64,000 nt of DNA, from assembly GCA_007449985.2 (NCBI GenBank), contig VIIQ02000636.1:186001-250000 (forward strand). Reading direction: 5' to 3'. The notes under the pieces are model-generated. The model worked only from the letters and a program-made list of their open reading frames with translations. It was not told where the DNA came from and ran no database searches. Shown here piece by piece: positions 11,522 to 21,144 of this stretch. The stretch's first letter is position 1. Every line of letters begins with the position of its first letter. A program made the translations under genes and the position numbers. The stretch is from Desmodesmus armatus. Its lineage: Eukaryota; Chlorophyta; Chlorophyceae; Sphaeropleales; Scenedesmaceae.

Positions 11522-12479
11522 ATGGCCATGTCCAAGCTGTTCTTATTGTTGGCAGGATGCATATTGATCACAGGTAGGGTGATCCTCTGTGATCAGGGTC
11601 GCTGGTCCTGGAACCGTCCCTCAGGGCAGGCATGAACAGGCTTCCAGAAGCCCCAGCTGGATGCATTTGTATTGTCAGTCATAGCATTCAATACCCGCAC
11701 ACGAGTCCCCTGTCCCTAGCAGACATGACTCTGAAAGTGCGTCTGCATGCGACCAGCAGGCGCACATTCTCACTGTGCATCACATGCAACAAGTTGTAGC
11801 GGCACCCACAGCGAGTACCTACTGCACAGCCTCCTCTGTCTGGTGCATCAGCGCAATCGCCCCCTGCAGAAGCACCCCACCATGTGAAGGGCTTGACCTG
11901 TCAGTGGCCTGACCAATTGCGCACCGGTGTCCTGCTATGCTTGCAGGTTCTCACGCAGCCCGGCCCCTGGTGCCCTCGAAGGGCAGGCAGCTGCTGCAAG
12001 GAGGCCCACTGCTGCCCCCTCCAGGCAGCAACAGCCGCTCTGAGGCACTTGCACAAGCACAAGGTGGCCCTGCCTCTGCCAAGTCTGATGCAGACAGCCA
12101 GACTGGCTTCGGCCCCAGCACTGCAGAGAACGTAGCGGCAGCCATCTCTAACATCGCAGCAGCAACTGCTGAAGGCTCAGCAAGTGCAGTGACCGGTGCA
12201 GGGCCCGCAGCAGCACGGTCAAGCTCCAATGCTCTCCTTGCGGGGCCTGGGGGAGTGGCTACTGCTACAGACAGGGCCAGGGCATTCAGTGGTGACGGCC
12301 CTGCACTTGCGCAGTCGCAGTCCACTGCAGTCAATCAGGGTGCTGGTCCTGCATTGTCAAGGTCTGAGAGCGCTGCAGTGGCCAATGGGCCAACAGCATC
12401 TAGCAGCAAGAGTGTGGCTGTGGCAAACAACGGCCCTGCAGTGGCTGTTGCCAGTGCATCTTCAGTCAGCAGCGGCTGA
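11522..12479 (+). CDS. Secreted Ala/Gly/Ser repeat protein, member C
   Basis: Two exons: 11522-11573 and 11947-12479, 194 residues, phase 1 junction (ACA G/GT). Exon 1 is a signal peptide, MAMSKLFLLLAGCILITG. The mature part opens with a basic linker (SHAARPLVPSKGRQLLQ), then about nine alternating repeats (for example GPALAQSQSTAVNQGA, GPAVAVASASSVSSG). It lacks the W/Q/H-rich head of A and D and the sandwich domain of B. The C-terminal repeat block aligns with the other three members, so it is a diverged paralogue. The first ATG is used; a second Met lies two codons later. Confidence 0.8.
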
Positions 12480-14109
12480 GCATGCATACTTTCTTGCTGA
12501 AAAAGTGTCTGCAGTGTTTGTTAATGATTGTCACCGCTTCTGGGACTTTTTGCCAACATGTGCAAGCTGCACATGCATTGTACCGTGCACAAGAGTCTTG
12601 CAATCATAAGCACCCCGTTTGTTGCATCTGTCAGCGCACGCTATGGTCTCCTTGGGTAGTTGTAGTTTTCTGGTTAACCTCACACGACGCCATCATGATG
12701 TGCATTGTTTCCATGTGTTGTGATATGTGATTACACCAGGTGATCACATGCATCATGCTACACATATGCATCACCTGTCCAGTCCTGAAACAAGGACCAG
12801 CCAAGTGCACAGCCTGTCTCTGCACAGTGACTCAGTCACTGTTGCCTGGGCACACTTGCATGTACTGCGCCATTGGCAGTGCTGACATCTGCAGCCTGCG
12901 ATGGTTGGCATTGGCTTGGTGGATGGTCGATGCCTGACACCGTGCACGTCCCACCTTCTTGCAGTACATTTGCCAAGCTGTGGCTGTCTAGTATGGTCTG
13001 TGGCAGTGGCTGCCACTTCTTGAGTCAGATCACTTTGGTCTCTCCATGTAACTGAGAAGCCACTACAAGATGTTGCCGCATTGAATGCTGTGCTGTGGGC
13101 AAGCATGTATCAAGTCAGTGCAAAGAGGTACCTCTCAGCAGCATAATGCACTGTGAATACGTGCGGCAGGAGCTTTGAAAGCCCTGACTGTTACAGGAAC
13201 GTGGAGGGCATTGCCAATGCTGGCACCAGTGACAGCAAGTCCAGCTGTACACCGCAATGACAGCACCTTCAAAGCAAAAATGTCAAATTATTGTTAATCA
13301 CAGCTGCATTGATAATCACAGCTGAACGCAATACTGTGCCGGAGTTCCCACTTGGCTGTGGCAATGACTGCATCGACAGCTTGTCAGCGAGCGAGTCATA
13401 GCAGAACACTGCTGTGCACATGGCCGCCATCTGGGGCCCACATTCCATGCCCCACCTCACATCAGCAAGTCCTGTGCCGCTAGCCCGTACAGACCTTGGT
13501 CCTGAATTGCAATTGTGCAGTATGCAAACGAACAACGTAGGCGGACGATTGGCATACTATCTATCTAATTAAATTTGGCCGACTGCACACTCCGCCAAAA
13601 GCCAGGGGACCGAAAGTCAGGGGACAAAAAAATCCGTTGTCGTCTGAAGTAAGCCCCCCCCCCCCCCCCCCCCCCGTGCTGTAGCACCGTACAAGACCAA
13701 TCTTCAATCTGGATGGACCTGTATGGTATTGCACAATTTCTCTCTGGGAGTTCCTTCTGCCTGCTCCTTCAGCCGTAGTCTTGTGCAGTGCAGTGCAGTG
13801 CAGTGCAGTCGGTGTTCTGCCTCCTGGTGTCATTGGTCGCAATCGCCTGCAAAGTGCAGACTTTGCAGTGGCCAAAGCCATGCAGTTGCAAGAAACGTCT
13901 ATGTGCTGGTAGATGCTCAAGACAAGCTAATCAACTGCATGATGGGTCAAGTGTTGAGGCGGGTGGACAATTGATGAATGCATGCTTCCCCATGCCATGC
14001 TGCACATGCACAGACTTGCATCCTTGCACCTTGCCAAATGGCTTGTTCAACTGCGCGACCAAGCTAAACGACCTTCTACGATATCATGTCTTACTCCACA
14101 TTTGTCACA
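12480..14109. other. Intergenic region between C and D
   Basis: Downstream of C and upstream of D. Contains a C homopolymer of about 23 bases near 13653-13675 and a short (TGCAG)5 run near 13784-13808. No coding signal: open frames are short and switch frame randomly. Confidence 0.45.
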
Positions 14110-15540
14110 GCACGTATTACCCATTTGCCTCAAGAAGGTGCAGGTACTCCTGCTCCCAGAAGCTGGGAGAAGGGACCGCATAATCGCAGCTCAGGCCTGG
14201 CACGTTGTGCGCTATATAACTCAACAGCATTGAAGCGGACATAGCGTCAAGCAACAAACAAGCGAACATATACACTATTCAGTATATCGCATAAATCTTC
14301 AGCCATCAGGACAGCGCTCCAGTCCTAGTAGGCTAAGCAGGCGTGAGCTAGCGTGCAGAAAGCAATAGACAGACCCACACTTGTTCGCTTGAGTCGCCCA
14401 TCCATACCAGCCAGCATAGCCAGCATCCGGTGACTGCCCGCTGCAGCGACCAAGACTGTCTGCTTTCAGCCAGTGACTCCACAGTGGCGCTCCAATGGCG
14501 TCATCAAGCTGTTGCTTTTGGTGGCCTGCGTGATGGCGACAGGTGAGCTGGTGATTTGATCTAGGTACCATAATCGACACAGCAGCAGCAGAGACGTCAA
14601 GCAGCAGCACCAGCAGCTTATAGGTGCTCTTGCGAGCTTCATCAGTGTTTGTAGTAGCCATCGGCAGCTGCAGGCTTGTAGATCATGGTGTCTGATGCCA
14701 GCCGCACTGATGCTGACCCCCACCCTCTTCGTGCACTGTCGTCTCTGGCAGGTGCTCTGGCAGCCAGGGACCTGAAGCAAGGCGGGCACGGTGGACACGG
14801 CGGACACGGTGGGCAGTGGCGCAACGGCCAGTGGGTGCGCCCTCAGGGCTGCTGGCACCAGGGCCAGTGGCGCGCACAGTGGAGGCAGCAGCGCCCCAAC
14901 GGCCCATGCATCCAGCAGCAGCAGGGCCCCGCAGCAACCTCCCAGTCCCAGGCCATTGCCCAAGCTCAGGGCGGCCCTGCACAGGCCACAGGCAACGCTG
15001 ACGCCAAGTCGGGTGTGGGTGGTGCTGCCGCTAAGAACGAGGTGTTTGCAGCTGGTCAGGGTGCCGCCATTGGCCAGGGCTCTGCCACAGCGCAGACCGG
15101 TGCTGGTGCCGCAGCAGCCAAGTCCACCACCACAGCAGTGCAGACTGGACCAGGTGGCATTGCAGCAGCCACCGACTTTGCAGGCGCAGCATCGGGCAAC
15201 GGTCCCGCCAAGGCCAGCTCCCAGGCCAACGCTGCCAATGCTGGTGCTGGCCCAGCCCTGGCACAGTCAGGCAGCCAGGCAATTGGCAACGGCCCTACCG
15301 CAGCCAAGAGCAGCAGCAATGCAGTCTCTCAGGGTGGCCCTGCTGTAGCCACCTCCAGTGCTTCTGCTGTCAGCTCTGGCAAGTAGACAGCCTGCTTGCA
15401 ATAAGTTCTTTCAATCAGATTTTTTGCTGTTGGAACCCTAGGACCGTAGCATGTCTATCAGGCTGCCTGTGTTGTTGGTGCTGCACGTCATCTACTGCAG
15501 CTGGCTGTGTTTTAGTCCCTAGGTTGTAGCACTGCTGTTA
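14110..15540 (+). repeat. Right arm of inverted duplication (gene D plus flanks)
   Basis: Plus-strand counterpart of the minus strand of 4770-6200. It includes a roughly 60-bp upstream block near 14138-14200 (ctcccagaagctgggagaag region) that is much better conserved than the sequence between it and the start codon, and extends about 150 bp past the stop codon. Confidence 0.8.
14495..15386 (+). CDS. Secreted Ala/Gly/Ser repeat protein, member D; start codon out of frame
   Basis: Exons 14495-14542 and 14752-15386. Exon 2 is nearly identical to exon 2 of member A (one extra GHG triplet) and ends AVATSSASAVSSGK. The signal-peptide core in exon 1 is intact (IKLLLLVACVMATG), but the aligned ATG at 14495 is one base out of frame: A reads ATG ACT TCA ATC AAG, while D reads ATG GCG TCA TCA AG, as if one A was lost near 14502-14504. 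No other in-frame ATG precedes the core in this exon. Either the copy is damaged, or an upstream exon supplies the start, or the base is an assembly error. A Met at 14685 is open into exon 2 but lies in the intron and would skip the signal peptide. Confidence 0.65.
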
Positions 15541-16480
15541 TAATCAAGCTGTGGCTGGAAAGCCACCAGTGAGCTTGCCGCGAGCAAAATTTGTCCAGCT
15601 TGTACAGAGCACACAGCGTGTTGGTTCTGCGCATGCCTGTGTTGCTGTTGCCTCTTCCTTGCAAGCATGTTTGTTGGAGCATGCAGCTGTGCTGCATGTT
15701 GCTATGTGAAGGGATCCTGCTGTCCCATGCTGCATTGTTTCAATAGTTTGTTTTGGATCACAGCTGCCTTGTGTACCGCGTGACTGCTGTGGACATGTTG
15801 AGGGTGCTTGCTAGGCACATACTGTTGAGGCTGCTGTGCCCTGTTGGCATGTTTGGCTGATTGTCAACACAACAAACGAGGAAAGGGCCTGTGCCCTGTC
15901 TGCAGCTGCAAACATGCAATGTGGTTTGTGTTGACCCTTGCAGCTGCAAGTTCCATGCTGGTACTTTGTAACACCATGTACAATTTGGAGGTGGCACTTT
16001 CTGCTGCAAGGCCTTGCCTGAGGTTGCATGCACACTCACAATTAAGTGTGCAACATTTCATGCTCGTGTATGTCACACAATCCTCACCTGCATTCAGGGT
16101 ATACACCACCATTCCATGCTCTGCATGTCACACAAATCTTACACAAAGTGCACGATGGAGACGAACACTCACAGTCACATCAGCAGTCCCAACAGCACCG
16201 TCTCTGCGCGACCAGCACAGCAAGCCACAGAGCCATCTTGCCAACATGCTACTGCTGCACACTGTGAACACAACAGTGCGCACAACAGTGCCTTAGCTGG
16301 TTTGCACCCCAAGGCCAATACAGCATGTACATCCCTGGGGAAGGTGCTGCAGCAGCTCCACAGCAGCACCGTGTGTACACCGTGTACATTATGCAGCCCT
16401 GCCCGAGCCATACATGCAGCAGGGCTGTGAGCTGCCTCCACTGTTGTCCGCATGCACCCTCGGTGGAGAAAACAAACAAA
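15541..16480. other. Convergent intergenic region between D and SmB
   Basis: The left half is G/T-rich on the + strand and the right half A/C-rich, consistent with two facing 3' UTRs. No gene seen. Confidence 0.5.
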
Positions 16481-19400
16481 TCAGATCAAGCCCAAAAGCA
16501 AACCACAACCCAAACACCTCCCTAATCCATCCAGCTGCCCACCCGCTCGTGCACTTTGCATGCCGCAACCGAGCGGTTGGCCCAGCCGCACCACCAACCA
16601 CGACAAATCCCCTGCAAACACATACAGCACAGTCCCTGCTGACTGCAGGCTGCTACTGGCCGGGGGGCGAGCGCCAGGGGGGCCGCCTGGAGGCATGCCT
16701 GGGGGACCACCGAAGGGAGGGGGGCCACCGGGGAAGGGGGGCCGCATCTGCAGAGCAGCAACAACAGACGCAGAAATAGACAAAAGGGTCGGTTGGTTTC
16801 ATAATATACGTAAGGATTGTGGGCAAGTGAGTGGCATGTTGTGCAGTAGTCTGGACAACTGAGGTGTTTGATCCTTGTGCTGGGGGCCAAGCAAATGCCG
16901 CTGGGTCATTTGGTTGAGCTTGTGAGGGCCTCAAACTAGCAAGCATGGAAGTCTGTACATGCATGCACATGGCTGCTGTGTTGACTCACCCCGGGGGGCA
17001 TCATGCCAGGGGGCATCATTCCCATGGGAGGTGGCATCTGCAGGGCACGATAAGACCGAGGCAGGATGAAAGCAGACAGAATTACACACCCGCACAACCA
17101 CCAAGGACAGCTTTCACGAGCACGCATCCACTGTGTGAAAGGGTATGGCAGTGAAGCAGTTGGTCAGACGGCTCAAGCGACCCACTGCATGCATACTACT
17201 TGTCAGCCCCATGACCTGACGTGCCTTTGCTAATGCACTGGATGATACCCTGCAAGTGCTGACCCATTCCTCTCGACCCACACCCCTGACACGGCACATG
17301 CCTGCTGGGAGCAATGCAGCCTGCATGCAGTTGTGACCACAGCTGATTGCAGAGTAGGCACGTGTGATGCCGCAGGGCTACTGCGGATGCAATGCAGCAA
17401 CAGCTATGCGCAAGTGCAGGTGCTGCAAGCAGCGCAGCAGCGTTAGTCACTTACCCCTGGTGGTGGTGGCATGCCAGGCCGCATGCCACCGGGAGGAGGC
17501 ATACCCTTGGGTGGGGGGCCTGCAGGCAGGGCAGTCAACACAGCAGCAGGGTCACATCTGTGTCTGCAAACAAGGCCGACACACATGCGCTGCTGGCATG
17601 GGCCTCACAGTCGAGTTCGTCACAATGTTCAGTACAGTCGGTGCCGTCTATGTGCCGCATTGGCGGACAATAGCTGGTCAAACTGTACATTTCTGGCAGG
17701 AGGCAATCTGTGTGCTTGTTGCTGTGTGTTGCCTGCTACCTGTGGCAGTTTGTGCTGCAGGAGGGAGAGGGATTTCACATTGCACAGCATAGTCGCACCA
17801 GAAATGCATCTCGCTGACATCAAAAACCTGATGTCAGCGACCCAACTGGACTAAGAGGAGATCACGGGCATCAGGTCGCTGATGTTGGCAAGTTGATCAA
17901 CTATGTGCTACCTCTGCCTGAAGGAAACATCTTGCAGCCGTATGCGCAGCTTGCGCAGCACGTCGTGCATTGTGTGCGACTGCCGCAACCATGCATGCAG
18001 AACCAGGCTACCTCACAGCGCCGTGCTGTGTCTGTGTGCGCATGGCCTTCATACTTGCCCAGCACACCACACACCTCCCCTGTGATCAATAATATCCTCA
18101 AAAGCAGTAAAAGCATGATGAGTATAATTGACAATCAACGTGATCAGGCTCCAAGTGGCGCTCACCTCCCATGGGTGGGCGCATGCCCGGCTGCGGGCCG
18201 CCTACTGGGCCTGGTCCTGGGGGCCGCATCATGGGGGGCGCCTGCATCTGGGGCCGGGGAGCCATCATGCCAGGGGCTGGGGCACCCACACCACGCCCAG
18301 GGCCCGCCAGACCCTGCAGGAACATCATCATGGCCATCATAATACAGGGCAGCACAGCGATTGAGTTCTTGTCTACATATTTGCTCCTTGACACATGCAG
18401 GTGTTGGCACTGGGGCCTAGTACCGGGGTGGAAACCCCACCATGCCACACAGTGTCTGTCGTCAACGCACACACAGTGCTCAGCACCTTCCCGGTTAGCT
18501 GCTGACGGCACAAGCTCCACGCATCTTCAAGTCATGGTGCATAACACAGGCTTAGGCCTGATTGCTGCACGGTCATGATGAGGCTGCATGATGCAGCAAG
18601 TAGGGCTACTAGTTGCTGGTATGGTGCCTGTTAGCAGCTTGGCTTTGGTTGGAATGCTGTACGTGGCGTGCACACTGTCAGCACTCACCGCTGGCGCCTG
18701 CCCAGGGATGCCCACAGGCAAGCCCCTGCCTGCTGCTCTGCCCACACCGGGCCCAGCCTGCACAAGCGGCACAGCACACAGACACGCTCTGTGAAAAACG
18801 TATCCCGAGCATCAGTCGGCTCCAGTACCAAATCTTCCATGCAAAGGAGTGCATGTGCCATCAACAGCACCACCAAGCTCGCTACTCAACTGTCAATTCA
18901 TGGCATTGACACAGGCCGCCACTTCACTTCTTCCTTCACTCCCAATCCGGTCCTGACTCACCGGTGCTACTTGCTGCTTCAGGGGCCGCGTCTCCTCTGC
19001 AGGCGGGGGGCCCTCTATGGTGAGGGAGATGATCTCCTCCCCACGCAGCAGCAGCATGCCCAGCACGCGGCGCTCCTCACGCTGCGGCAGCGACGATAGC
19101 AGCAGCAAGGTCGGTAAGGATAGTACACAGCAGCCACCAGCAAGCCTGGGGACAAGTGGAACAGTTCGACATCAGATGCTGCACATAGTGTAGGATGAGA
19201 TGATCAGGATGCAGATGCACTCTTTGACGGGGGCTGACAGGGTGCAGGCAGTCCAGAAAGAGGCCAGATGCGAGTGCAGGACTTTGGTCACATATTGCTG
19301 AACAGCATGTGTTGGCTGATAGTGACCTCACCCCGACCGGCGCCCCCTATTGCTGCGTAGCCCCTCCCTCCCTCGTGGCGTGGTGATGCAAGCCAGCTGC

Positions 19401-20065
19401 AAGACCCACTCACCACCCAAACAGGCATACACATGCCCTCCGCATTCACATGCACCCAGCATGTCCCCACCAATGCGTGACCCCCAGCACTCACCTCCTC
19501 TTTGCTGCCCTTCTTTGGCGGCAGCTTCCTGAACTCCTCTGCATCCCCCAGCACTAGATTCATGTGTCTGTCGTATGCCATGAACCTGTGCAGCACGAGC
19601 CAAACACAACATCACCAAGGGTGCTTGGCACTTCAAACAGGGTGCTTTCAACTCACCACCTTTGCTGGGGCCGTGACTGCATGTGCACTGTTGGTGTCGA
19701 CACACCGCACTACTACTTGGCGTGAAGGGCAACAGTGTGCCTTCAAACACACATGTCACGCACATGGCTACGTTGTGTGTGAAGCTGCACTGCTGCCATG
19801 CATTAGCCGCTACTGACAGAGCTGATGTTTGGTCAACAAGCCCAAGCCCGCTCACCTGCCGCATATCTGCCTGCCATCCACGATGGTGACGCGCATGCCT
19901 GCAGAGCACACACAGCAGAGGTGTTGCTGGAGCCGAGCCAGGCAAAGGGTGGGTGTTGGTGCCTAGGATCGTAGGTGACTTGTCAACACAGCAGGCCTTT
20001 GCAAAGAGCCACTTACGATAGTTGACATACTGCAGCAGCTTGCCCGTCCTTGACAGGCCTGCCAT
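16481..20065 (-). CDS. SNRPB: Small nuclear ribonucleoprotein-associated protein B (SmB)
   Basis: Nine exons, minus strand: 20017-20065, 19856-19898, 19495-19585, 18962-19081, 18689-18757, 18166-18313, 17455-17519, 16990-17037, 16481-16747; all phases join, giving about 299 residues. The N-terminus is a full Sm fold: Sm1 ([20 protein letters not shown] then [18 protein letters not shown]) and Sm2 ([19 protein letters not shown]). [15 protein letters not shown] segment matches the SmB-specific region, followed by a Pro/Gly/Met-rich tail ([22 protein letters not shown]) as in SmB/B'. It is a core subunit of the heptameric ring on U1, U2, U4 and U5 snRNAs. The end of the last exon is uncertain: after PPGARPPAS the reading is less SmB-like, so another intron may lie there. 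Confidence 0.9.
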
Positions 20066-21144
20066 TGCTGCTGCTGGTGGCCGCTGCCGCTGCTCACGCT
20101 GCCTCCTGCTTTGATGAAAGATGTGTACTTTTGGGTGACTGTGGACAAGAGATCAGCCAACACACTGGGCGCTGCAGGCCCAGCAGACAGCAGAGCAGTA
20201 GAACTTGATCTGGACAGCAGTCGCAAAGGGGAAGGCACCACTCTGGGCTCCTCAGCATACGACGACAATCACTTGTATCACCCTGCGGAACAACAGACGT
20301 TACAATCACCGGGCAACACAGCCCAGGCTGTACCCCAGCACACCAAACCCTCGACCGAAGACATGCGAGTCCCAAGGCCAGTATGGTGCCGGGAAGTGCG
20401 TGTGATACCCATCCCTGTCGTTCACGTCTTCGCTTACATCCTCAGGCGCGACCTTTTGGCATCATCGTTGCTGAAATTTCATTCAGGGCTGCACGGGTGA
20501 GTCCTGTTGGGATATGTGCAAGGTATTCCGGGCTTGATTGATGGATCAGCATGCATGCGGTGCGAGCGCCATAAGATGCACGGATCCTGAGCGATCAGAT
20601 GCCCAGAGCAGCACAAAGGCTGGAGGGCGCCAGGCCGTGCACTGCCTCCCTTAATCACCGCCGGAGTCTGATTGGATTCATGCCTTGTCAAGGGCCACCC
20701 TCGCCCTCGTTGCACTACTTGCTGCCTACTTTGGTTCTTGTCTTGTTTTGCAGAGATAGGCCTCGCCCTTCTCGTCTCTTTCAAGCTTGGCAGAGCCACT
20801 GCTGTTTGCCAGCGACCGTTGAACCGCTGGCGATCACGTAGCAAGGTGAGCGAGTCCGGGCCCACTTGTTGTGAGTCGGGGCAGCCATTCTGACCCCTGC
20901 TGTGCTGCTGCCAGCTGCGTATTGACCGCGCAGCCGCTGCTCATGTATCCTCAGCATGATGTCGCTGCATGTAAGCAGCCGTGCAGCAAGGCAGGGGCCT
21001 CGCGGCGTCAGCTGTTGGCCTGCGATGAGTGATGGCGGTGGTGTTGGTCGGCAGATGAGACCCAGTGCCACTGATTTGCCCCTCTGCCACTTGTCTGATG
21101 CCTGCAGGCATGCCGGCACCTCTTTGATCGCCCCGTCGTGCGTG
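20066..21144. promoter_or_regulatory. Divergent promoter region between SmB and the Gln-rich gene
   Basis: About 1.1 kb separating two start codons. Several acceptor-like sites on the + strand (ttttgcag near 20755, cctgcag near 21108) suggest noncoding leader exons for the gene on the right. No separate gene recognised. Confidence 0.4.

Noticed and set aside
19328..20065. A single 245-residue minus-strand protein starting [12 protein letters not shown]
   Set aside because: After 16 codons it runs into an intron; the spliced reading restores a complete Sm domain.
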